This document shows positions 54,741-64,000 of a stretch of 64,000 nt of DNA, in pieces; position 1 is the stretch's first letter, and every line of letters begins with the position of its first letter. A program made the position numbers and the translations under genes. The notes under the pieces are model-generated. The model had not been told where the DNA came from, searched no databases, and saw only the letters and a list, made by a program, of their open reading frames with translations. Origin of the DNA: Bremia lactucae (lineage: Eukaryota > Oomycota > Peronosporomycetes > Peronosporales > Peronosporaceae). Location: the NCBI RefSeq assembly GCF_004359215.1, contig NC_090627.1, positions 32,168 through 96,167 of the forward strand, given 5' to 3'.

Positions 54741-55574
54741 CTAGAAGAAACGAATTGTGACGGAGGTTGATAGTCTCTTGACGGACTCTTCGCGCTGCTG
54801 ACGTTCGTACAGACGCGAGTGCTCATTTACATACAAGTGGGTAATGTCCTGCAACGGTTGACGCTTGGGTTTTGTGCTCTTGACTTCTTTGACCGGTTTT
54901 CGGATAATCTTCTTCGACTTTGTTTTCAGCTTTTTCACCTTTCGAGATACTTTCTTCGCAGAAATTTTGGATTCCTGACGCATTCTCACGGGTGTCACCG
55001 ATTCTGTCAACTTTTGTATCGAGTCCGCTTCATCAATATTTTTCACTTTCTCCTCGCTTTTCTGCGCATGATTTTCCTGGTCCTCGGTCTTCTTGTCGTC
55101 TTCCTCGGTTTGTTTCTCTACAACCTCTTTCTCCGCTGTCTTCTCCTCGTGTTCCTGATTCACCACTTCTTTCATAACTTTCTCACTAGTTGCTACCTGC
55201 TTCTTCAGCTTCTGTTTTTTAGCTCCTCGCTCTTCACTGTCGCTATCGGACGCTTCACGTCGCCGCTTGACGCTGTGACTGCTGACTACAGGTTCCTTTA
55301 TCTTTTCTGCAGTGACTTGTTTCTTGACGCCTTTCCGTACTTCACTTTCATCATCAGAGTTTTCGCGCCGACGCTTGACACCGCGAGCAGAGTCCTCTGT
55401 CTTTGTGTCGGACATGCGACGTCTCGAAGGACGGCGAGGCGTTCGCAATATAGGCGATTCTTCTGACGATACGGGTCGTGCACGTCGACGGATGACATAT
55501 CCATAGTTTTCCTTGTTCGACTCGTCATAGAAGTTGTATTCGCGATAGATAAGCGGCAAAAGGTGATCCAACAT
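54741..55574 (-). CDS. Basic/acidic nuclear-type protein with KEN box and D-box-like motif
   Basis: 277 aa, single exon, ATG 55572-55574, stop at 54741. N-terminus MLDHLLPLIYREYNFYDESN followed at once by KEN (20-22) and YGYVIRRRARPVS. Two related basic repeats VKRRRENSDDESE and VKRRREASDSDSE (about 66 and 106) look like nuclear localisation signals with casein-kinase sites. Residues 120-200 are Glu/Lys-rich, probably coiled or disordered. C-terminal Lys-rich block, then RQPLQDITHLYVN, which fits RxxLxxI destruction-box spacing. KEN plus D-box suggests turnover by the anaphase-promoting complex; that is inference. No family recognised. Confidence 0.7.
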   Translation of the reverse strand: MLDHLLPLIYREYNFYDESNKENYGYVIRRRARPVSSEESPILRTPRRPSRRRMSDTKTEDSARGVKRRRENSDDESEVRKGVKKQVTAEKIKEPVVSSHSVKRRREASDSDSEERGAKKQKLKKQVATSEKVMKEVVNQEHEEKTAEKEVVEKQTEEDDKKTEDQENHAQKSEEKVKNIDEADSIQKLTESVTPVRMRQESKISAKKVSRKVKKLKTKSKKIIRKPVKEVKSTKPKRQPLQDITHLYVNEHSRLYERQQREESVKRLSTSVTIRFF

Positions 55575-55967
55575 AATTGATTATTGATTGAGGCTCGCAC
55601 TCTGCTTGAAAATGAGCGCCAAAACCCAAACTCTCGATTCCCGCCAAAACCAGCTTGCAGCGCGGTATCGATACCGGTGAGCTTAAATGGTGTTCTTACA
55701 TCGCGATGGCAAGGAAAAAAAGGGCGGTAAACTGAAATAGTGCCATTCCCAATCATATATGAGATCAATTGAATGCAGTAACGCCGACAAATCTTAAAAC
55801 GCAAGTTTTAACAAAGCGACCGCCCACTGTTCAAAACATGAAACGCAAATCCGTCTATAATACGATACTATTTTGACCTATTGAAACTCGCCTGTCAACG
55901 CTGCTTTCCCTCTAAATACAGATATGACGGGGGGTATTCACCCAACTAGTAGAAATCTGCTTCTCTT
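55575..55967. other. Promoter-side spacer
   Basis: 393 bp between two minus genes. It should contain the promoter of the KEN-box protein gene. AT-rich downstream half (55840-55930). No motif assigned. Confidence 0.45.
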
Positions 55968-56519
55968 CTAGATCCACTCCGAGCGCACGTCAAAGATTGA
56001 CGACCGGCGGGGCTTCATCTCGGACTGTCGCTCGGGTGCCACCTCTTTCTGTTTTGTGTCCGCCTTCTGCTCCGGCTCGCCATTCTCCGACACGGCCTCG
56101 GGAATTTTCACAAAGGAGGAGCTACTAGACGAGAGTCGACCGGACGGTTCCCGCCTGTGCTCAACTGGTGACTTCGCGCGACTGATTTTCATTCGATTCA
56201 TAGTGGGAGTAAGGCTCTGCATCTCTTGTACCGCAGTTGCTATTGCCGGATCGGACGGCTCGCGGTGTTCATTATTGCTAAGATGTGTCGAAAAGACCGG
56301 CATGGTCTCGCGCGGACGGTAGCGTAACGCAGCCGCAATGCTCGCGGTAGACGAGAGTGCGCGACCGCTAATCCGTTGCATCTCGAGCTGCTCGGCCAGT
56401 GCCTCTTCAATGTCAATATTCGCGCCATTGACCGTGCGGCGCTGTTGTTGACTCGAAGCCTTGGGCTTGATGCGGCTCAAGAGTCTGCGGATGCAATCGA
56501 GCAGCGCCTTCAGCATCAT
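55968..56519 (-). CDS. Uncharacterised Ser/Arg-rich protein
   Basis: 183 aa, ATG 56517-56519 (MMLKALLDCIRRLLSRIKPK), stop TAG at 55968. The first 18 residues form a basic amphipathic helix that could bind membranes. Residues 30-60 hold a helical EEALAEQLEMQRISGRALSS; the rest is Pro/Ser/Glu-rich and probably disordered, ending RRSSIFDVRSEWI. No known domain. Same strand as its neighbours, no intron seen. Confidence 0.62.
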   Translation of the reverse strand: MMLKALLDCIRRLLSRIKPKASSQQQRRTVNGANIDIEEALAEQLEMQRISGRALSSTASIAAALRYRPRETMPVFSTHLSNNEHREPSDPAIATAVQEMQSLTPTMNRMKISRAKSPVEHRREPSGRLSSSSSSFVKIPEAVSENGEPEQKADTKQKEVAPERQSEMKPRRSSIFDVRSEWI

Positions 56520-56639
56520 TCAATGCTTTAGTAATTTAACCTGCGCATGCAGCAAAAAGAGCACCTTGTTAGTTTTTAAAATGCTTCTTTACAACGTGCG
56601 ACGTAGCGCTGGCAACAGAACGTCTCGTAAAAGTACCGA

Positions 56640-56855
56640 TTAGTAGCAGTCTTCTTCCAAGTCCACACGTCGGGACGCCAACTTCCGACCTGTGCACGTT
56701 CCGGCCTTTCGTGTTGTTCGACGGAGCTTATGTCTCGCAATTTGCTGGCTAGGGCTGATCGCTACTAACGGAGGTGGCGTTCTCGAGCCCGGCTTCTCGC
56801 AACTGTCTTTAAATTTGTATCTGACTGGACCGTCTACACCCCCGAACTGGCCCAT
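56640..56855 (-). CDS. Small ORF, doubtful gene
   Basis: 71 aa: MGQFGGVDGPVRYKFKDSCE, GSRTPPPLVAISPSQQIARH, KLRRTTRKAGTCTGRKLASR, ending EEDCY and TAG. An in-frame TGA lies upstream, so the start is defined. Composition is coding-like, but the overlapping plus frame 56692-56898 is also open. It stands 120 bp upstream of the 183 aa gene and could be a leader exon of it. Confidence 0.35.
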   Translation of the reverse strand: MGQFGGVDGPVRYKFKDSCEKPGSRTPPPLVAISPSQQIARHKLRRTTRKAGTCTGRKLASRRVDLEEDCY

Positions 56856-57628
56856 TCCCTTTCTTTCTTGTATGTGGTCGCTCCGGTCTCAGCAATAGCG
56901 TATCTCATGTGGCTTCACGACGAGGCTGGACACGGCAAAGAGGTGGAAAGGAAAAAAGCCGGGTGGAAAATCGACGCGGCTGTCCAGTCACGCCTGCATT
57001 GTGTTGTGGAGTGTCCTTATCCTGCTCTTATGCACTATCAGACCGCAAAAAAATTAATTGTCATGGCAATACTTGAAATGGACCAAGCACCATTATGCCC
57101 GATATCTCCATTCCCAAGTGTTTTAGGTTGCGATGGGTACACAATGGCAGAGAAGATAAATGTTGCCAAGGGCGAGACGATGCCTTCAAAAAGCTACCAG
57201 ACAAAAAATTATCTCTACCCCTTAATATTTGCATAAAAATGCGAACCACGGAATTTTCAAAAGTTTACAGAAAATCCTTTTGAAAAAAATTGGCAAAATC
57301 ATTTAACCTGCGTACATACATGTATTTGTATAAAAATTTTAAAATGTTAATGTCACGTTTTTGGCTTATTTTTGCTCAGCAATACACATTCACTTCACTA
57401 AAAAAATGAATGCCTACATGCGGAACGAAGTTGCGCGCAACACTAAGGACCGCACGAGTCAATCAGTTAATTATGATTCAACACTTCCCTCTAAGACTAG
57501 ACAAATTTATTAATTATTTTTTAATCACTTTTGAGATTTTTTTTAGCTTGACTAGCAGTGCGACTTGATTAGTCTGACTATCGGTCTACGAATGATCCGC
57601 TGTGAACATGTCCAACCTGGTGCCAAGT
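56856..57628. other. Spacer
   Basis: AT-rich, especially 57230-57550. A plus frame to 57236 is open but has no coding character I trust. Marks the right edge of the gene island before B2. Confidence 0.5.
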
Positions 57629-58607
57629 TGTAGGCGGGCGCTATTTTAAGCTGCCACGCACTACTAGCACACACCTTCTGAGCACAGTGAGGGAGCGTTT
57701 CACCGTCTTCTCTCACGTACAGTGCGGTAGTTGGTGGGCACCTAAGCGACCTCATCTAACGAGCTAGAAGCCTTAATTTGAGTGACGTCACGGGACCGGT
57801 GATCCGGCTCCGCGTGCGCACTTGTGAACTAAAAAGTAGTTTTAGACAGAAAAATAAATAATAGTATTAACATAAATCCTAATTTAACCGATCATAAATG
57901 CCATCTTTGTAGATATGCACTGATATGTATTGCGAGCGTTTCATTTTTTAGAATACCTCGTATCTTAGATGACGCCAGCTGTAACGGGGTGTATCGTTAC
58001 ATGAAATTGACACTAAAAGGTTGTTAATAAATATTATCTAAAAGGTAGATAATATTTGGAGGATTTTATTTTATATAGTACTGTTCAAAAATCTTATCCA
58101 TAAATAGGTATAGGCCATTATGTCTATTTATTCCGCAGACTAATCAGCTGTAGAAGTAATCAAAGAGAGTTACAAGATAAGATAGATAAGAATTCATTTA
58201 CATGTTTAGTATTAGTTTATAGTTAAGTTAACATTTACAAAGATAGATTAAAAAGACACTTAACTATATTAATACATTTTTCATTTTACCCTCTTAAGCT
58301 AACTTGCCTTAAGAGAAGTCTTCCTCTATACGTACAGTGTACGTCACCTAACGGGAGGCACCACTCACATCTGAAGCAGTGTGAAGTGGACTTGTACTGA
58401 AACAGTACAAGTCGCAGTGCCCCGTTACACCAGCCGTCATCCTGTTAATGTGAATACCCTCAGGTGCATCACATACACAAGGGTGGGTCACAATGTGAAC
58501 CACACCCAAGTGGTGGGACTAATTACCTCACTGAAGTAATACACCATCCGCTTAAGTACACAAAGTAACGAGGATTTTGAAACATAGGGCAACTTTTATC
58601 CGTCACA
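57629..58607 (-). mobile_element. LTR of B2 (family B), with a nested LTR-C
   Basis: In minus orientation starts TGTGACGGATAAAAGTTGCC at 58607 and ends CGCCCGCCTACA at 57629. Without the nested element (57980-58429 plus one target copy) it is 524 bp, like the B1 LTRs. By position it is the 3' LTR of B2, whose body lies at higher coordinates. Confidence 0.75.
57980..58429 (+). mobile_element. Nested solo LTR-C with target duplication
   Basis: 450 bp, TGTAACGGGGTGTATCGTTA to CAGTGCCCCGTTACA, flanked by perfect CCAGC (57975-57979 and 58430-58434). The clean duplication and full ends make it the youngest-looking LTR of the window. A solo LTR implies loss of the internal part by LTR-LTR recombination. 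Confidence 0.88.
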
Positions 58608-58740
58608 CCATCCCCTCTATAAGAACGAACTTACATTTTGCAAATTTGTCAAAGAGGAACGAGAGACAGCGAGCCGCTTTACGCACCGCTTTAGTCCTCT
58701 CAGTTTCTAGAGACCTGTGTGCCCTCACACGGCACCAACT

Positions 58741-60370
58741 ATGCCACCTAAACTGGACAAAGATGATGGGTCGTCTCCCTCACAACCACGCACGAAGTGT
58801 AAGCGCCGCGTTAACACGCCGCCGTTGCTCGCCCTCACAACCACGCACGAAGTGTAAGCGCCGCGTTAACACGCCGCCGTTGCTCAGTGCCACAGTTACA
58901 ACGCCGACAGAAATGCTGCTGTTGCGCTGTTAATTGGGCTGAATGATCCATCCCACTTTCACGGTGAGGGTGTAAATCCGTCGCTCATTGTTGACCACAA
59001 TGAGTTGACACCGCTGCCATCACCTCATAGTAGTAATGAGTACAGCGAGCTAATATGGAAGAATGATGGCACTTTATTGCCCATCCAAACTTCACTCATT
59101 GCTCCTAGCATGGAGACGCCCGACGTTACGAAGGGAAAGCCAACTTGCCTTTCGTCAACAGCAACTGTCTCGTCGTCTGCGCCAGCTAGCGCAGCGACCA
59201 GTCATGCGAGCGTTGCTTATAAAGGCGCAGCTGCTTCTCAGTTGGGTGGGACCACAAAAGCTGTCGCTCAGAGCGTCATTCACAATGGGTCTGACGCAAA
59301 AAGCCGGGGCTTAAAGCTCCACCGACGGCTCGTGAGCATGTCCAGTCGGTGTCACAAGCCAGTCGCGTTTAACGTGGCTATGTGACTGGTGCCATACCAC
59401 CAATGCCACCTCCATCCGAAATACCTTAATCGGATGGAAGAAGTTCGTCGCTCCTAGAGCGCGCTGTTCTAAATATGCATAAATAACGGCATCTATAGTT
59501 CGTGGAAGGCCCATGGGAAATCACATGGTCGTGTTTTCCCGATCCCGGTCGTGTTGCATTCGAATGAATCACCGACCATTACCAAGCGAAATTTCAGCGC
59601 CGCTTTCAGCCACATTCTGTTGTGGCAAAGCAACCGTCGCAGGGACTTAACTTCGCTCATTTGCGTGTGAAAGAATTCATGGGCGGTACTGTACCCCTGT
59701 TTCTTCTACTCACATCGCTCCTGCTAGTCCATCCGTAACTAGCGAACCGACAACCGGTGCTCCTTCTCGTAGGCAGACACCAGACCCGGTACGCCGGCGC
59801 GCAGCGCGTCGACCGGTTCCAACGAGTCAACGCTCTTCGGAAATCCTCTCCACTAGACGAGGATTTTGATGCTTCCGCTGCACGGAGCGGTGGGCAACCA
59901 GTTTTTCAACAAGGAAGCGTTGGTTCCCAGCAGCATCCATCATTGCAGGTGGCGTTCAATAGGAGTGGCGACCTGCTTGCGGTAGCCTATCCCGCATTCG
60001 ATCAGTTGCAGGCGCTAAACGCTGCTGAGGGACGGATTAAGGGTCTCGAAAGTCAAGTCTCTCGACTGACTCCGTATCTTCATGTCCGCACGAAGGATCG
60101 TCACGGTTACGAACGCCTGAAATTTCGGCTGGAACTTTTGGAAAAGATGATGCTGAGAAATATGCGTTACACGCGTAATATCCTCCCCCTCGCTCTCAAA
60201 GTCCTTATTGGGGTCGGAGGAGTCATTCGGCTGGAAGTCTTACACCTTCCCCGTCTCCCTCACCAGATCGACGCTCGAGTCACAGTCGGCGTCACTAACG
60301 TCTCCTTACACGGATGGGGGTATGTGAACCCTTCAGAATCAACAAACCGTTTCAAACGACCCACGTAAAA
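58741..60370 (+). pseudogene. Antisense extra ORF of B2 (aORF-B)
   Basis: ATG at 58741 right after the LTR: MPPKLDKDDGSSPSQPRT, then a 61 bp tandem duplication (58784-58905) and KRRVNTPPLLSATVTTPT. 59005-59385: HSSNEYSELIWKNDGTLLPI, QTSLIAPSMETPDV. Then NFAHLRVKEFMGGTVP (59650-59700), Arg/Ser-rich, and in 59757-60368 SSPLDEDFDASAARS and a coiled coil (DQLQALNAAEGRIKGLESQV, LKFRLELLEKMM). Agrees with aORF-B of B1 where both exist. Broken by shifts. Faces the integrase. Confidence 0.6.
58784..58905. repeat. Tandem duplication in aORF-B of B2
   Basis: TCACAACCACGCACGAAGTG through CGCCGTTGCTC occurs twice in a row with no difference (about 61 bp period). B1 has one copy. Shifts the frame of the ORF. 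Confidence 0.8.
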
Positions 60371-60620
60371 TCCGGGGTGCGTTTTCAGATACGGGTGAAG
60401 GGTGAGCCTAAAATTCAGGTCTCCAACCTCTCCGACCGCCGTAAACGGCCTGATAAAACGCGACAATAATTTCGCAGTACCTCCAGGTAGTACAGAAATT
60501 GCATTTTTAGGTAGAGTAACAGTACTTGATAGTACTTTATCTCCAGCACTAAAGCGTTCATTAATTTTGCGACCATTATGGTCAGCATATTTTAGTATTC
60601 TGAGCGCTTGCCGTCACGTC
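60260..60620 (-). pseudogene. Integrase C-terminus of B2
   Basis: Minus frame 60466-60260: SRFIRPFTAVGEVGDLNFRL, HPYLKTHPGFYVGRLKRFVD; upstream pieces GRKINERFSAGDKVLSS. Matches B1 26720-27060. The rest of B2 pol is missing: at about 60621 the sequence changes to family A. Confidence 0.65.
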
Positions 60621-60621
60621 A

Positions 60622-61900
60622 CGGACTTTCCTGCAAAAAATACCGCTGACCGAATTGTGGTTACGTAATCGTCCTCTGTGACGAGTACGCAGATCTGCTT
60701 GATTTTACCACCATGCAGATCTCTCAAGAACCGCTTAGGTTCTAGGGTTGGTAATTGAGTTATCTCCGAAGTTAACTTCGGAGGCGCATACAGATCAAGA
60801 GTATAAGCGCCTACTCTCGAACCGTTACTAACCAAGACATTTAAAGTCTCGGTTTCTTCCTGGGATTTATCCACAGGCTGCCGAGGGATCAATGCCTCGG
60901 GATCTTGAAGTCTAGTAACTTCAACTATTTTGAGGAGATTTCTCCTCAAGTACGTGGTTACCTCTTCCCTTAACGTCTTCCGAGTGTGATTGCGCTATCA
61001 CAGTCGGGTCCTCTACGGTCGACACTCGACTCGCATAGGATCATCGTGTTGTCCCTTTGGGGCAACCGATATACTCCTTGAATGTCGCCCGCTAGGCGTA
61101 CATTCATGTCTCAATCCAATCGACTTCTTCGAGTGGTGGACCTTCGGCGCTGCCTGTGCATTCGCACAGCCGCCGGCAGCTAACTTCAAAGGGTGATTAG
61201 TAATCACACTGTGATCTTGTGCAGTTGTACTAACGACCGTACCACAAGTGAGGCCATCGCACTCACTCGTAGTACATCCACACGCTTGCGGACGCTCCAA
61301 GACTTTCATCAGATGGCCATCTGATGAGCAAGTGGCAGGCATCTTAACGGATCGATGCTGCCAGCTGATTCTTGGCTCATTTTTTTTGAGCCAAGGTAAA
61401 CCTAGGATGACACCAAATTTGTCATCCAAATCCAGTACGATGGAATCATTATCGTACTGTAAATCTCTTAACGTCTAGTGAAATTTTACTACGCATTTCA
61501 TTACTGTTATCGATGCGCCTGTCACTAGACGCACCGTCATCCTCGTTGGAGGGATGTCGCGCTCAACATATTTGAGCCTACGACCTGGCGACGAGCAAAA
61601 TTATTCGACGCTCTGAAGTCCACTAGGGCTCTGTGTGACAAATCATTTATATCACTTTTAACTTTAAGGTGATGAGGGATACCTCATCACCAGGTGCAGA
61701 GACACATAATGATTGTGTGTCTGGAGCAACTTTAGTCAAAAGATTTGCAAATTCTCTTGAGTTTCCTTGATCAGTAGGGCGTTGCGCCCCTACCGAACCC
61801 GACCGTTTTTTTGCGGTCCGCCTCGCTGTTGCATTTTGGCAACAATGTCGGACCCGCGACCGTTGCCCTTTTTGGCATTCGGTCCATAATTAGTTTAGTA
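60622..61900 (-). mobile_element. Element A5: family A fragment (knuckle side, protease, linker)
   Basis: Minus order: end of gag (61900-61700), protease (about 61620-61400, ending MDDKFGVILGLPWLKKNEPR) and linker to 60622 (QACGCTTSECDGLTCGTVVS; RDLHGGKIKQICVLVTEDDY). Closest to A4 49100-50200, so it is of the older branch. Confidence 0.65.
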
Positions 61901-61910
61901 CCTCTTTATG

Positions 61911-62031
61911 GATAAGATTTCTGAACATTACTATATAAAGTAATATCCTCCAAATATTATTTACCTTTTAGATAATATATTAATTAACAACCTTTGAGTG
62001 TTAATTTTATGTAACGATACACCCGGTTACA
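61911..62031 (-). mobile_element. LTR-C 5' fragment
   Basis: Minus strand from 62031: TGTAACCGGGTGTATCGTTA, then TTAACACTCAAAGGTTGTTA, to TTATCCATAAA at 61911. About the first quarter of LTR-C; truncated against A5. Confidence 0.65.
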
Positions 62032-62640
62032 TATATGCTTTGTATTGGGGCTGGTGAACCGTTGTTGTGGTACATTCACTTTATGGGTATAATTCCCGTT
62101 TATTCTACTTAAAATAGTGAATGAATAAATTCCGTTTATTATGGGTAACATATGTGGTAGCCGCCGATATAAATCTGACGGCCGAAATCTATTTATTTTA
62201 GCTAGGGTGTCTAGATTTTAAATAATGTAGTAAAGTTTAGTTCCTCTTTTGATCTTAAAGCGTCTAGTGCCTTCCTACGGCATGCGCATTGATCCGTGAG
62301 AGAAATAATCCTTTTTACGATATATACTCTCCGGCACTAGTTGCCACTTGGTTCTACGAGCCTCTGAATCCCTTGAACTAGGATTCACTCAGTTTTACGA
62401 GCTTGGACGACTTTCTGAATTGTTGAACTTATTAGTTCTAGAGAACTTAGCGAATCTTTGAGTCGATGAATCTTTCTCTGACTTAAGGAGCAAGGTAGAT
62501 CCGTTACAGAAATGCCCTGTGTTCATTGCATTTGAGAAGCATTCCAAAGCACTGTTGTGAAATGAAGTTATCATTTTCTTTCTTTTACCTGCTTCTCCTC
62601 CTTTTCCAGTTGTCAATACGTCAACGAAGCCGCACTGCTG
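62032..62640. other. Non-coding stretch, possibly another solo LTR
   Basis: 62063-62518 starts TGTTGTGGTACATTC and ends GATCCGTTACA (456 bp), with TG...CA ends and no coding frames, as a solo LTR would have. No second copy and no target duplication (ACCGT, GAAAT), so it stays a guess. Repeated short words TTCTACGAGC and TTTTACGAGCTT near 62350-62400. Confidence 0.3.
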
Positions 62641-64000
62641 TGGGGCGCAAGAACGAACGGATTCTTAGCAGCTCATTGATGGACGAAGTGTACTCGATGT
62701 GAAGACTCGGATTGAGATATATACTACTCAAACCTGGGAGTTTCTTAAGACAAATCCTTTATACAAGGATTTGATGGAATTCAGGGATGCATTCCCTGAA
62801 GCAGTTCCATGCGAGTTGCCTAAAGATAAAGGCACTCGACATGAGATCGAGCTCAAACCGGGCGCGTTATACTGTGTCGTGTAGCAGTGGCCACTGCCTC
62901 GTGAACAAGTACTTGCGATCGATTAATTCTTTATGAATCAATTAAAAGCGGGCCCATGTAAGGGAGTCAACCTCCCCACATAGCTCTCCGACCTTCTGTG
63001 TGCGAAAGGCCACAGGAGGGTGGCGGATAGTGCTCGCACACGCATTCAACAAACTGAATGCTGCAACGGTACCCGCTGAAACGCCGATACTTAGAAAAGA
63101 CGTAATCATAGATAATATGTCTAAGAGTACGATCTTTTCGTCTATGAATCTGATCGATGGATTTTATCAGGTCCTTATCCGTATACAAAACATCCCGTAG
63201 ACAGCAGTGAGCACTCCCAGTGGGATGCTCTGGGAATGGCTTGTGGTGCCTGAGGGGCTTAGTAACGCACCTACAACATTTAACATATGCGTAACAAATT
63301 TGTTGAGACCGGTGCGAGAAAATATTAGCAAATTATTAAAACTTGATATTCGCACCGAGTTATTTCGACGATGTATTCGTCCAGAGCCGGGCCATGGACG
63401 GAAAGACGGACGTGGAATTTCATAAAACTCACGTTCGTCAGGTTCTTACACTTATGCGAAAGCAAAAGTTGTACGCAAATCTCAAGAAGTGTATATTCGC
63501 TGCAAGCGAAATACCACTTCTTGAGTGCATCGTCGGCAAACATGGCGTGCGCCCTGATCCCGAAAAGATCAAGGCAATCACGACTGGCCAACTCCAGTCG
63601 ATGTCAAGGGATTTAGAAAGTTTCTTGGTTGAGCGGCGTACTTGCACAAGTACTCTCGCAATTATGCAGAGATGACAGTTCATCTCTCTCGTCTCCTAGA
63701 AAAAGACGAGAAATGGTTACGGAACGCTGATTGTCAGCGTTCATTTGAAGGTATCCAGCAAAGCTTGATGCAATCGCCTATCTTGCCGATTGCAGATCAA
63801 GACGTACCAATTCATGTGGTCTGTGACGCCAGCGATTTCGCAATCGGCTGTGTGTTAATGCAATACGATAAAGACGGCGCGGAGCGCGTCGTCTGTTACC
63901 AATCGCGTCAGCTGCAACCAGCTGAACGCAATTACCCAGTGCATGACAAGGAACTCCTTGCCATGAAATATGCATTGGCTAAATTTAGGGTCTATCTCCT
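62640..64000 (+). mobile_element. Element A6: family A copy running off the right edge
   Basis: Linker/RT start 62699-62884 (TRIEIYTTQTWEFLKTNPLY, FPEAVPCELPKDKGTRHEIE), RT pieces 63000-63675 with shifts, catalytic Y-F-D-D at 63361-63372, KLYANLKKCIFAASEIPLLE. From about 63671 RNase H is open to the window end: VVCDASDFAIGCVLMQYDKD, RVVCYQSRQLQPAERNYPVH, DKELLAMKYALAKFRV. This is the best preserved family A RNase H here (catalytic Asp and Glu kept). A 30 bp insertion disrupts RT at about 63322-63350. Confidence 0.72.

Noticed and set aside
57600..57628. Primer-binding site after the LTR of B2 (TTGGCACCAGG)
   Set aside because: The comparable flank of the 3' LTR of B1 is host gene X sequence and B2's body lies on the other side, so the likeness is chance.

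Overview
The window reads as nuclear DNA of an oomycete, most likely Peronosporales (Phytophthora or a downy mildew). Evidence: intron-poor eukaryotic genes with very short GT-AG introns (75-82 nt), genes that resemble well-known eukaryotic families (acylaminoacyl-peptidase, DNA polymerase delta subunit B), and a dense cover of decayed Ty3/gypsy LTR retrotransposons. No species can be named from sequence alone. Roughly three quarters of the window is transposon-derived. I call the repeats family A (gypsy, LTR about 490 bp), family B (gypsy, LTR about 470-515 bp), LTR-C (about 450 bp, solo LTRs only), family D (one 3' part), a small MITE family and one tRNA-headed SINE.

Layout. 1-1155 (-): a secreted hydrolase-like gene running off the left edge. 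1156-2900: AT-rich spacer with MITEs. 2900-7135: scrambled family A pieces. 7160-7900 (+): pseudogene of a Tudor-SN (SND1) protein. 8505-16125 (+): element A1. 16167-18651 (+): acylaminoacyl-peptidase. 18745-20239 (-): POLD2. 20656-21082: solo LTR-C. 21283-28672 (+): element B1. 29019-37517 (-): complete element A2. 38074-39097: LTRs around an assembly gap. 39098-44600: parts of A3 and D. 44601-45620 (-): an unresolved possible gene. 45755-50800: A4. 51403-51556: MITE. 52537-53838 (+): membrane acyltransferase. 54741-55574 and 55968-56519 (-): two lineage-type proteins. 57629-60620: B2. 60622-64000: A5, LTR pieces and A6, which runs off the right edge.

Four points stand out. (1) Families A, B and D each carry, between integrase and the 3' LTR, an extra ORF on the strand opposite to gag-pol; at protein level it is conserved between copies and it has a coiled-coil part. 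(2) A1 and A2 carry a piece that looks like host polynucleotide phosphorylase inside the integrase region; A3 and A4 do not. (3) One host gene has been cut into three pieces (37518-37796, 28673-29018, 21209-21282, all minus) by insertion of A2 (target duplication GAGCT) and B1. (4) At least two, possibly three, copies hold in-place inversions of a few hundred bases.

The single-copy genes appear functionally unrelated (protein turnover, replication, membrane acylation) and show no operon-like organisation.
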